DNA from: Alistipes sp. CAG:514
GTDB lineage: Bacteria; Bacteroidota; Bacteroidia; Bacteroidales; UBA932
Reading direction: 5' to 3'
DNA: 39,680 bases
NCBI GenBank assembly: GCA_000431015.1
Contig: HF985991.1
Location: 30,924-70,603 of the forward strand
Under the pieces are notes generated by a model, which was not told where the DNA came from, searched no databases, and worked only from the letters and a program-made list of their open reading frames with translations. The position numbers were made by a program, and so were the translations under genes. Numbering within the stretch: the stretch's first letter is position 1; the number at the start of each line of letters is the position of its first letter. Of this stretch, positions 33,187 to 39,680 are shown piece by piece.

Positions 33187-34602
33187 ATGGACAGACTCAA
33201 GCATCTATTTGAAAGTTATACAGGTCAGAAAGTGAATGACACGGAGGAACTTAACTCCTCCGGCAGCAACAGGAGATATTTCCGCCTCAAGGGCGGAAAT
33301 GTCTCCATTATAGGTGTCATCGGGACAAGCCGCGAAGAGAACAACGCGTTCGTCAGCCTCAGCGCCCATTTCCTCGGCAAAGGGATAAAGGTGCCTAAAG
33401 TCCTTGCCGTCAGCGAGGACGGTATGCGCTACATCCAGGAGGATCTTGGCGACGACCAGCTCTACAAGGTTGTCTCACAGGGGCGAGAGAGCGGTGAATA
33501 TAGCTCCTACGAGTGCCGGCTTCTGTGCCGGGCGATGGAGATGCTTCCGAAACTTCAGTTCAAGGGGGCGGAGGGGCTGGACTGGTCGGTATGCTATCCA
33601 GAGCCGGCCTTTAACGAGAGGATGATCCTCTTTGACCTTAACTATTTCAAGTACTGCTTCCTGAAGGCGACCGGTCTGGAGTTCAACGAGGTCAGGCTAC
33701 AGGACGATTTCGAGAGACTCAAGAAGGATCTTATGCAGGACATGGGCGACACGTTCATGTACAGGGACTTCCAAGCCAGAAATGTCATGATGAAGGACGG
33801 TGAGCCGTACTTTATTGATTTCCAGGGCGGACGCAGGGGGCCGATCTACTACGATGTCGCGTCGTTCATCTGGCAGGCCCGTTCGCGTTATCCGGAGAAC
33901 CTCCGCAAGGAGATGATCCAGACATATTTACGGGCATTGAAGGGCTACATGGATGTCAACGAGGAGCATTTCTATGAGAGACTCCGCCTCTTTGTCCTAT
34001 TCAGGACACTTCAGGTACTTGGCGCCTATGGTTTCAGAGGCTATTTCGAGAAGAAGCCTCACTTCCTCGCCAGCGTTCCTTATGCGTTGGGTAACCTTCG
34101 CCGTCTTCTTCAGAAGCCGTTCAAGGACTATCCTTACCTTAACGAGATACTCACGAAACTGACCACGATGTCGCAGTTCAACAACATTGCCGAGGACAAG
34201 CGCCTGGAGGTAAGGGTGTTCAGCTTCGCCTACAAGAAGGGCATCCCGGTTGACACGACCGGCAACGGCGGTGGTTATGTGTTTGACTGCCGCGCGATCA
34301 ACAATCCTGGCAAATACGAGCATTACCGCCAGTTCACCGGACTTGACAAGGAAGTCATCAAATTCCTTGAGGACGACGGTGGTGTCACGAAGTTCCTGAA
34401 CAATGTCTACGACATGGTGGATAATCATGTGAAGTGTTTCATTGAGAGGAAGTTCACTCATTTGCAGGTTTGCTTCGGATGTACCGGCGGACAGCATCGT
34501 TCGGTCTACTGCGCCGAGCATCTGGCCCAGCATCTGGCCGACAAGTTCGACATAAAGATCACTATTTCCCATAGAGAGCTTGACATTGAGAAGATTCTGT
34601 AG
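33187..34602 (+). CDS. amgK: AmgK-type N-acetylmuramate/GlcNAc kinase fused to a RapZ C-terminal domain
   Basis: A 471-residue two-domain protein. Residues 1-about 330 are an aminoglycoside-phosphotransferase-fold kinase like Pseudomonas AmgK, with catalytic loop MYRDFQARNVM (Asp194) and metal-binding IDFQGG (Asp211). AmgK phosphorylates the anomeric hydroxyl of MurNAc or GlcNAc. Residues about 338-471 match the C-terminal domain of RapZ: SFAYKKGIPVD, GYVFDCRAINNPG, FTGLDK and the signature FGCTGGQHRSVYCAEHLA (Thr433, Arg438). In E. coli this domain senses glucosamine-6-phosphate. The RapZ N-terminal ATPase (P-loop) domain is absent, replaced by the kinase. The next gene, murU, follows with no gap. 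Confidence 0.9.
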   Translation: MDRLKHLFESYTGQKVNDTEELNSSGSNRRYFRLKGGNVSIIGVIGTSREENNAFVSLSAHFLGKGIKVPKVLAVSEDGMRYIQEDLGDDQLYKVVSQGRESGEYSSYECRLLCRAMEMLPKLQFKGAEGLDWSVCYPEPAFNERMILFDLNYFKYCFLKATGLEFNEVRLQDDFERLKKDLMQDMGDTFMYRDFQARNVMMKDGEPYFIDFQGGRRGPIYYDVASFIWQARSRYPENLRKEMIQTYLRALKGYMDVNEEHFYERLRLFVLFRTLQVLGAYGFRGYFEKKPHFLASVPYALGNLRRLLQKPFKDYPYLNEILTKLTTMSQFNNIAEDKRLEVRVFSFAYKKGIPVDTTGNGGGYVFDCRAINNPGKYEHYRQFTGLDKEVIKFLEDDGGVTKFLNNVYDMVDNHVKCFIERKFTHLQVCFGCTGGQHRSVYCAEHLAQHLADKFDIKITISHRELDIEKIL

Positions 34603-35349
34603 ATGAAGGCGATGATTTTCGCGGCTGGTCTCGGCACGAGGCTCAAGCCGATAACCGACACGATCCCGAAGGCTTTGGTTCCGATTGACGGAAAGCCTTT
34701 GCTTTACCGTGTGGTGTCGAAGCTCAAGGCCGCAGGGATCTCCGATTTCGTCATCAACGTGCATCATTTCGCCGACTCGATCATAGGCTACACCCACGAG
34801 CAGGATGACTTCGGAGCCAACGTCCATTTCTCCGACGAAAGAGACCTTTTAAGGGAGACCGGCGGCGGGATAAAGTTCGCCAGGCCTTTGCTTGAGGGCG
34901 GCCCGTTCCTGGTCCACAATGTTGACATACTTTCGGATCTGGATGTGGGCTGGTTCATAGCCCAGGCCCGTCCGGACGCTCTTTCCAACATCCTTGTCAG
35001 CGACCGTAAGACGCAGAGGTATTTTCTCTTCGATGATGCGATGAGGCTGGTTGGCTGGACAAATCTGGCGACGGGCGAGGTGAGGAGTCCCTACGGGAAA
35101 ATCGACCCCTGGAGATTCCGGAAATATGCCTTCGCAGGCATCCACTGCGTCTCCGGCGGAATATTCAAGGTCTTTGATGAGGATGGCTGGGGGGATCGCT
35201 TCTCGATAACTGACTTTTATATTCAGGAATGCGCCAGGCATCCGATCTACGGGATCGTGCCTTCGGAACTGCGTCTGATCGATGTCGGTAAGGTCGAGAC
35301 ATTGGCGGAGGCTGACGAATTTGTAAGAAACACACTTAAAACATACTGA
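34603..35349 (+). CDS. murU: N-acetylmuramate-1-phosphate uridylyltransferase (MurU-like nucleotidyltransferase)
   Basis: A 248-residue sugar nucleotidyltransferase. The N-terminus shows the pyrophosphorylase signature AAGLGTRLKPITDTIPKALVPIDGKPLL (activating Arg and Lys). The ETGGGIKFARPLL block and VHNVDILSD (metal-binding Asp) complete the active site. Directly after an AmgK-type kinase it should convert MurNAc-1-P plus UTP to UDP-MurNAc, bypassing de novo synthesis and its fosfomycin-sensitive step. By sequence alone a hexose-1-P uridylyl- or guanylyltransferase could not be excluded; the pairing decides it. Start codon immediately follows the amgK stop. Confidence 0.87.
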   Translation: MKAMIFAAGLGTRLKPITDTIPKALVPIDGKPLLYRVVSKLKAAGISDFVINVHHFADSIIGYTHEQDDFGANVHFSDERDLLRETGGGIKFARPLLEGGPFLVHNVDILSDLDVGWFIAQARPDALSNILVSDRKTQRYFLFDDAMRLVGWTNLATGEVRSPYGKIDPWRFRKYAFAGIHCVSGGIFKVFDEDGWGDRFSITDFYIQECARHPIYGIVPSELRLIDVGKVETLAEADEFVRNTLKTY

Positions 35350-35350
35350 T

Positions 35351-35788
35351 ATGGCAAATCGTAAATTCTGGTCTGATTTCAAGGACTTCGCGATGAAAGG
35401 CAATGTGGTCGATATGGCTGTCGGTGTAGTTGTCGGCGGTGCTTTCGGCAAGATTGTCACCTCCATTGTCAATGACATCATCATGCCGTGCGTCGGTGTG
35501 CTGATCGGTGGTTTCGACTTCACTTCTCTCAAGATTGTGCTTCACAAGGCTGTGATGGAAGGAGCTGAGGTCGTCAAGCCAGCAGTGACGCTGAACTATG
35601 GCAATTTCATTCAGGAGACAGTGAACTTCCTGATCATCGCATTCTGCATATTCCTTGTCATCAAGGGGTTGGCTAAGGTGCACAAGAAAAAGGAAGAGGC
35701 TCCGGCTGCCCCTGCCGCTCCGGCTCCTAAGCCTGATGACGTGGTTCTTCTTGAAGAGATCCGTGATCTCCTGAAGAATCATAAGTAG
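35351..35788 (+). CDS. mscL: Large-conductance mechanosensitive channel MscL
   Basis: A 145-residue MscL. The N-terminal amphipathic helix and first membrane helix (FKDFAMKGNVVDMAVGVVVGGAFGKIVTSIVNDIIMP) form the pore; the second helix is ETVNFLIIAFCIFLVIKGL. A periplasmic loop lies between and an Ala/Pro linker precedes the terminal helical bundle (VVLLEEIRDLLKN). It opens under membrane tension to relieve hypo-osmotic shock. It starts 1 bp after the murU stop and is the last gene of the run. Its 3' end overlaps the convergent AraC-family gene by 62 bp. Confidence 0.95.
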   Translation: MANRKFWSDFKDFAMKGNVVDMAVGVVVGGAFGKIVTSIVNDIIMPCVGVLIGGFDFTSLKIVLHKAVMEGAEVVKPAVTLNYGNFIQETVNFLIIAFCIFLVIKGLAKVHKKKEEAPAAPAAPAPKPDDVVLLEEIRDLLKNHK

Positions 35789-36692
35789 CAGTTTTCGCGT
35801 ACTTCTTAGGCGAGCATCCTACCGCATCCTTGAAGTACTTCCCGAAGAAGGACTGGTTCGCGAAATGCAGGGTCTCGCTGACTTCCTGGACGGTGTAGTT
35901 GCCGCTCTTGAGCATTGCCTTGGCATCCTTGATGACGAAATCGCGTATCCAGTCTTTCGCGTGTTTTCCGGACTCGTGGTAGATCATCTGGGCGAAGTAC
36001 TTCGGTGAGAGGCACATTTTCCTGGCATAGTACTGGACATTTCTCTCGAAAGTGTAGTGCTGGCTGAGCTCGGTAAGGAACCGGCGGAACAACTCATTGC
36101 TTCTCCACCTTGAGACGGGCAGAGTGTTGTTTTCCTGAGTGTTGTTCGCAAGTCTGGAGGACAGGAAGCTTCCGAGCATCACGTAGGCCCCCTGCAAGGC
36201 TTCGGCCTTGAACATGTCGTTTTCCAGCACGAGGATGTTCTTGACTGTAGAGAAGAAAGCCATCATCCGCCTGCATTCCATCGGCGTAAGATGTAGAATC
36301 CTAGGATTGAAGAGTGATTTTCTGAGAAATCTGGTGCAACTGTAGGAGAAATCCATCAGGCTGCTGTCAGGAAGGATAGCGACCGAGAGGGCTTTGAAGT
36401 CATCGGATGCGGACATACTTTCCACAATGTTGCCAAGGCTGATCATTATCACGTCGTTCTCCCTGACAGTGTAGTCGTCCCCGGAGATTCTCGCATGACC
36501 TTCTCCATTCACGCACATGAATATTACCGTGAACCTCACTTTGGCCGGCAAGTCCGGAAAAGACTTGAGGACCTCGCTCCAAGGATAGTCGGTGCTGTCA
36601 TTGAGAAACAGTTGATCGTCATAGATTGTCAGTCCCGGCACCCCTTTTAGTAATTGTAGGTCGAAGTTGTTTATTTTCTTGAATTTATCCAT
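35727..36692 (-). CDS. AraC-family transcriptional regulator
   Basis: A 321-residue regulator. The N-terminal cupin-like sensing half (GEGHARISGDDYTVRENDVIMI) is followed by a C-terminal AraC DNA-binding domain with both helix-turn-helix units (NVQYYARKMCLSPKYFAQMIY and TVQEVSETLHFANQSFFGKYFKDAVGCSPKKY). Similarity ends near KKYAKT; the last ~20 residues are encoded antisense to the mscL 3' end and look like a read-on tail. It is divergent from the NigD-like gene, a possible target, and an inverted repeat lies just upstream of its own start. Confidence 0.9.
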   Translation of the reverse strand: MDKFKKINNFDLQLLKGVPGLTIYDDQLFLNDSTDYPWSEVLKSFPDLPAKVRFTVIFMCVNGEGHARISGDDYTVRENDVIMISLGNIVESMSASDDFKALSVAILPDSSLMDFSYSCTRFLRKSLFNPRILHLTPMECRRMMAFFSTVKNILVLENDMFKAEALQGAYVMLGSFLSSRLANNTQENNTLPVSRWRSNELFRRFLTELSQHYTFERNVQYYARKMCLSPKYFAQMIYHESGKHAKDWIRDFVIKDAKAMLKSGNYTVQEVSETLHFANQSFFGKYFKDAVGCSPKKYAKTATYDSSGDHGSLQEEPRHQA

Positions 36693-36701
36693 TATGAACC
36701 A

Positions 36702-36718
36702 TATTTTGTCCCAAAATA
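36702..36718. promoter_or_regulatory. 17-bp inverted repeat at the araC-family promoter
   Basis: TATTTTG-TCC-CAAAATA is a perfect inverted repeat starting 10 bp upstream of the regulator's ATG. On the minus strand its left arm doubles as a weak -7 box (TATTTTGG), with GTTG about 20 nt further up. It may be an autoregulatory site, but AraC-family sites are more often direct repeats. The rest of the 183-bp divergent spacer holds only a small ACGCA/TGCGT hairpin (36822-36839) before the NigD-like gene. Confidence 0.35.
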
Positions 36719-36875
36719 CTGAACTTTTGGCAAAAAAGCAACAATTGCCAATTATTTGACTTTCTTGCCATCCTGTAGTACCCTCTCCTTTTGCTCAAGT
36801 CAGAATTTTTTTCGCATTTTTACGCAAGAAATCCTGCGTGGAGGATTTAGTTGACTGGAATAATGAAAAAAAGAG

Positions 36876-37577
36876 ATGAAACAAATGAAAAATTTCAAAA
36901 CTGCTTTGGCCGCCGTGGCTGTTGTGGCCGCGTTGGCCGTGTCGTTGTCGTCATGCTCCATGTCTGATGACTCTTACGATTATCCCAATCCGAACGCATT
37001 GGTCACCATAAAGACTGCCGAGTCTGGAGAGACTTATTTTCAGGTGAATGAGAAGACAACTCTGTCGCCTGTCAACTGGACCAATCCATACAAGCGTGAG
37101 GTCAGGGCCTTGCTCCGGTATTCCGAGGAGCGTGGTGACGGCGGGTTGTTCTCCAAGAAGGTCAAGGTCGCGTGGATTGACTCCGTGCGTACCAAGGCGG
37201 CGGTTCCTTACTCTGATGAGTTCAAGAAGGAGGGAGGCTCCACATTGGCTTTGTACAACGATTGGATCACCTGCTGCGAGGATGGTTACCTTACCATTCA
37301 TTTCGCCGCCTGGTTCGGAGCCGACCGGAAGGTTAAGCACATCATCGATCTGGGGATAGACCCTGTCACACATGACCTTTACCTAAGGCATGACAGCAAC
37401 GGAGACAGCGGTTACATGACCATTGGAGAGGGCATCATCGCGTTCAGGATCGACGAGCTTCTGAAGGATGTCAAGGACGGCGAGGTTCTTACCCTCCGCT
37501 GGAAGGACTATCAGGGTGACAGAAGCGCCAAAGTGAAGTACTACTCCAGATTTCCTTTGTCGAAGTCTGAGAAATAA
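36876..37577 (+). CDS. NigD-like lipoprotein
   Basis: A 233-residue protein with a lipoprotein signal (hydrophobic stretch ending LSSC, Cys at about residue 27). The mature part resembles the two-domain NigD-like family common in Bacteroidales: an N-terminal OB-like part (ALVTIKTAESGETYFQVNEKTTLSPVNW) and a C-terminal beta-sandwich. NigD is named from a bacteriocin-associated gene, but its function is unknown and most members have no bacteriocin link. No bacteriocin genes lie here. ATG 36876 and ATG 36885 are both possible starts. Confidence 0.8.
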   Translation: MKQMKNFKTALAAVAVVAALAVSLSSCSMSDDSYDYPNPNALVTIKTAESGETYFQVNEKTTLSPVNWTNPYKREVRALLRYSEERGDGGLFSKKVKVAWIDSVRTKAAVPYSDEFKKEGGSTLALYNDWITCCEDGYLTIHFAAWFGADRKVKHIIDLGIDPVTHDLYLRHDSNGDSGYMTIGEGIIAFRIDELLKDVKDGEVLTLRWKDYQGDRSAKVKYYSRFPLSKSEK

Positions 37578-37587
37578 ATGAATATGA

Positions 37588-37617
37588 GAGGGTGGCAGGA
37601 CGGCATCTCTCACCCTC
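37588..37617 (+). terminator. Possible hairpin after the NigD-like gene
   Basis: GAGGGTG (37588-37594) pairs with CACCCTC (37611-37617) around a 16-nt loop, 10 bp after the stop codon. There is no clean T-run after it, so it is at best a weak terminator or an mRNA-end structure. Confidence 0.35.
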
Positions 37618-37647
37618 CTTATTCATGCGCCACATTAGTCTTTTTGA

Positions 37648-38217
37648 ATGGGAACACTGTCTGGAGACATAGAACGGAATCTTGTCGATCTGGCAAGGAA
37701 AGGCGACCGGGCTGCGATGCGGCAGATCTATGACTGCTACTCCAGATATCTCTCGGCCACCTGTTCCCGTTATCTGCCTGACAGCGATGACCTGCGTGAT
37801 GTCCTTCAGGACAGTTTCGTCAAGATCTTCTCGTCTTTGGGCAAATTTGACTACCGTGGCGAGGGCTCGCTCAAGGCCTGGATGCGGCAGATATCCGTCA
37901 ACGAGGCGTTGAAACTGATACGGAAGCGCAAGCGCTCCGACACGTTGGAGTACAAGTGGGATCTTCCGGACAAGGAGCAGGAGGAGGAACCGGATGTGGG
38001 AAATGTCCCTTCCGCCGTGATACAGAAGATGATACAGGCTCTGCCGGAAGGTTACAGGACGGTCTTGAATCTTTATGCCTTTGAGGAGAAGAGCCATAAG
38101 GAGATAGCGGAATTGCTGGGAATCACGGAGAGTACCTCGGCCTCGCAGCTTCACAGAGCTAGGGCGATTCTTGCAAGACAGATTAAGGACTACAAAAAAA
38201 GAACGGAGAAATCATGA
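37648..38217 (+). CDS. ECF-type RNA polymerase sigma factor
   Basis: A 189-residue sigma-70 family protein lacking regions 1 and 3. Region 2 covers about residues 25-90 (IYDCYSRYLSATCSRYLPDSDDLRDVLQDSFVKIFSSLGKF); region 4 covers about 125-180, with the helix-turn-helix in KSHKEIAELLGITESTSASQLHRARAIL. Region 4 shows the Bacteroidota-style SASQLHRAR ending. Its stop overlaps the start of the next gene (ATGA), so the two proteins are probably made together and the partner likely controls it. No standard promoter is seen in the 70-bp gap upstream; it may drive its own transcription. Confidence 0.92.
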   Translation: MGTLSGDIERNLVDLARKGDRAAMRQIYDCYSRYLSATCSRYLPDSDDLRDVLQDSFVKIFSSLGKFDYRGEGSLKAWMRQISVNEALKLIRKRKRSDTLEYKWDLPDKEQEEEPDVGNVPSAVIQKMIQALPEGYRTVLNLYAFEEKSHKEIAELLGITESTSASQLHRARAILARQIKDYKKRTEKS

Positions 38218-39632
38218 TGGAAGATAAGGATTGGCTGAAAGGCCTTCAAAACAAGATGAAGGACTACGAGGAGCCCGCGCCGGAAGGATTGTGGGAGGAC
38301 ATCGAGTCTTCGGTCTTCCCGCAGAGGAAACGCCGTGTGGTGGCATTGCCGATCCTGTGGCGCACGGCAGCCGTGGCCGCTGTTGTGGCTCTCGGTGTCT
38401 TCGCCGGACTCCGTCTTACAGATCCCGGTAATGGCGAACCGGACAAGGCACAGGAGATCCTGGCTTCCGGCACACCTTCTTCAGTCATTTCGGAAGGAGG
38501 CCAGGATGATCCTGTGGAAATCGTCGAGCCTGTGTCCCGGGAAAATGGTCACAAGCCTCTTCTTGCCGAGGCAGTCCCGTCACGCGGCCGATCGGCGCAA
38601 AGAACTTCCATGAGACTTGCCGTGGGTCAGAGTCCGGAGCAAAAACTGACTGCCGAACAGGAGCCGGAGGCGGTTACTCGGCAGCAGGAAGTGAATGAAT
38701 ATATTCCTGAATCATTTGCCCCTGAATCGGTTGTGTCCGAGTCAGCCGCTCCTGCGAAGGCCACTCCTGAGGAAGTTGCCTCTGAGGCCATTACGGAACC
38801 CGTAAAACCGGTGGAGAAGACCGTGACCGTGACTACCGGCCATGACGACGAGGATTGGTCCGGGTATATTTCCGCGTCAAATGAACCGCGTGCTTTCAGG
38901 CGCAAGGCCGCCACTTTGGATCTGTCATTCTCTGAGGGGGCTATGGGAAGCGTGGATGAGAGTTCCTTCGACCTCCAGATGTACTACCGTGGCTCGGCTC
39001 CTGCATCGGCGCCAGGGCTTATCGGTAATCCTGGTGATGGTCAGGATGGCGTAGACAGGCTCCAGACCCGTGGACTTGCTCCGATGGGGATAAAGAGTCC
39101 CTCAATGGTCACTTCCAAGTCCGACCATCGCCGCCCGGTCCGTATGGCACTCACAGCCAACGTGCCGATCTCCGGAAAGCTCGGCCTTGAGAGCGGTCTG
39201 ATGCTCACAACCCTTCGCAGCACTTTCTCGGCTGAGGCGGGGCAGACTTTGACGGAAACCGAGCAGACTTTGCGCTACATCGGCGTGCCGTTGAACCTGA
39301 CAGCCTCGTTGTTCGACTCAAGATGGTTCTCCCTCTATCTTGGAGGCGGTGGCATGGTTGAGAAATGTGTGTCCGGCAAGTCTGTCACAACCGAGACTCT
39401 GGCTGGTGTAAGGCAGGGCGATGGTGTTCGCAAAAGCTTTACCGTCAAGCCTTTGATGTGGTCGCTGAACGCTTCCGCCGGTCTCCAGGCGAATCTCACC
39501 AAACGTTTAGGCGTGTATGTTGAACCGGGTCTGAGCTATCACTTTGACGACAAATCCGATTACCAGACCGTCTACAGAGACCGCCCTCTTGACTTCAGCC
39601 TAACCTTCGGAGCCAGATTCTCCCTAAGGTAG
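38214..39632 (+). CDS. Anti-sigma-like membrane segment joined to an outer-membrane beta-barrel-type domain
   Basis: A 472-residue protein coupled to the sigma factor gene by a 4-bp overlap. Residues 1-45 are acidic and hydrophilic (DWLKGLQNKMKDYEEPAPEGLWEDIE), as in the cytoplasmic tail of Bacteroidota anti-sigma proteins. One membrane helix follows (about 48-70), then a long Glu/Pro/Ala-rich linker (about 75-215). The C-terminal part (about 290-472) has beta-barrel character: GKLGLESGLMLTTLRSTF, LRYIGVPLNLTASLF, SLYLGGGGMVEKCV and a final DFSLTFGARFSLR, similar to PorT/OMP_b-brl proteins. The reading is inferred from layout; whether the barrel part really reaches the outer membrane is unknown. 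The last 48 bases of the window hold nothing recognisable. Confidence 0.75.
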   Translation: MMEDKDWLKGLQNKMKDYEEPAPEGLWEDIESSVFPQRKRRVVALPILWRTAAVAAVVALGVFAGLRLTDPGNGEPDKAQEILASGTPSSVISEGGQDDPVEIVEPVSRENGHKPLLAEAVPSRGRSAQRTSMRLAVGQSPEQKLTAEQEPEAVTRQQEVNEYIPESFAPESVVSESAAPAKATPEEVASEAITEPVKPVEKTVTVTTGHDDEDWSGYISASNEPRAFRRKAATLDLSFSEGAMGSVDESSFDLQMYYRGSAPASAPGLIGNPGDGQDGVDRLQTRGLAPMGIKSPSMVTSKSDHRRPVRMALTANVPISGKLGLESGLMLTTLRSTFSAEAGQTLTETEQTLRYIGVPLNLTASLFDSRWFSLYLGGGGMVEKCVSGKSVTTETLAGVRQGDGVRKSFTVKPLMWSLNASAGLQANLTKRLGVYVEPGLSYHFDDKSDYQTVYRDRPLDFSLTFGARFSLR

Positions 39633-39680
39633 CCTGCCAGCCCCGTTCCGTCCACCGAACCGGCCATTCCGTGGAGATGT

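Overview
The window looks like a chromosomal segment of a fairly GC-rich member of the Bacteroidales (Bacteroidota). Two things point there. Many gene starts are preceded by the Bacteroidota-type promoter (-33 TTTG, 19-20 nt, -7 TAnnTTTG). The gene content is also typical: MalQ with starch-binding modules, a NigD-like lipoprotein, a CCDC81-type HU protein, a DUF4922-SpoIID fusion, GH92 mannosidases, and an ECF sigma factor paired with a membrane/barrel partner. Genus cannot be fixed from the sequence alone. There is no rRNA, phage, CRISPR array or recognisable insertion sequence. There is one tRNA (Asn).

Layout. 1-2375 (-) is the N-terminal 791 codons of 4-alpha-glucanotransferase, cut by the window edge. 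2.6-8 kb holds a U32 peptidase-family RNA-modification-type protein, an alpha/beta hydrolase divergent from a FadL-type outer-membrane channel, and an M64 peptidase. 8-9.9 kb is an AT-richer patch with a small orphan ORF and an AAA/DUF4143 ATPase whose promoter is packed with repeats. 9.9-12.7 kb (-) carries three small membrane proteins (DUF2752, zinc ribbon-CD225, zinc ribbon-TM2) and a DUF1846 protein.

12.9-21.5 kb is a mannose-glycan locus. A LacI-type double operator sits on the promoter of a tight four-gene operon: GH92, PfkB kinase, D-lyxose/mannose isomerase and mannitol-1-phosphate dehydrogenase. A second GH92 gene followed by the lacI-family regulator converges on it. The first GH92 has Gln in place of the expected general-acid Glu. 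The inferred route is glycan-bound mannose -> mannose -> fructose -> fructose-6-P, with a branch to or from mannitol-1-P.

21.6-22.8 kb holds panE and tRNA-Asn. 22.96-35.79 kb is a run of eleven same-strand genes with gaps of 20 nt or less: HU-like membrane protein, acyl-ACP thioesterase, AspT/YidE-type transporter, NUDIX, DUF4922-SpoIID, AmpG-like transporter, NamZ exo-muramidase, a Ser/Arg-rich secreted protein, AmgK-type kinase fused to a RapZ C-terminal domain, MurU and MscL. Six of these plausibly form a cell-wall (MurNAc) salvage pathway from glycan cleavage to UDP-MurNAc. The AmgK-RapZ fusion suggests built-in amino-sugar sensing.

35.7-39.7 kb has an AraC-family regulator overlapping mscL tail to tail, a NigD-like lipoprotein, and an ECF sigma factor overlapping a protein that looks like an anti-sigma-type membrane segment joined to an outer-membrane barrel.
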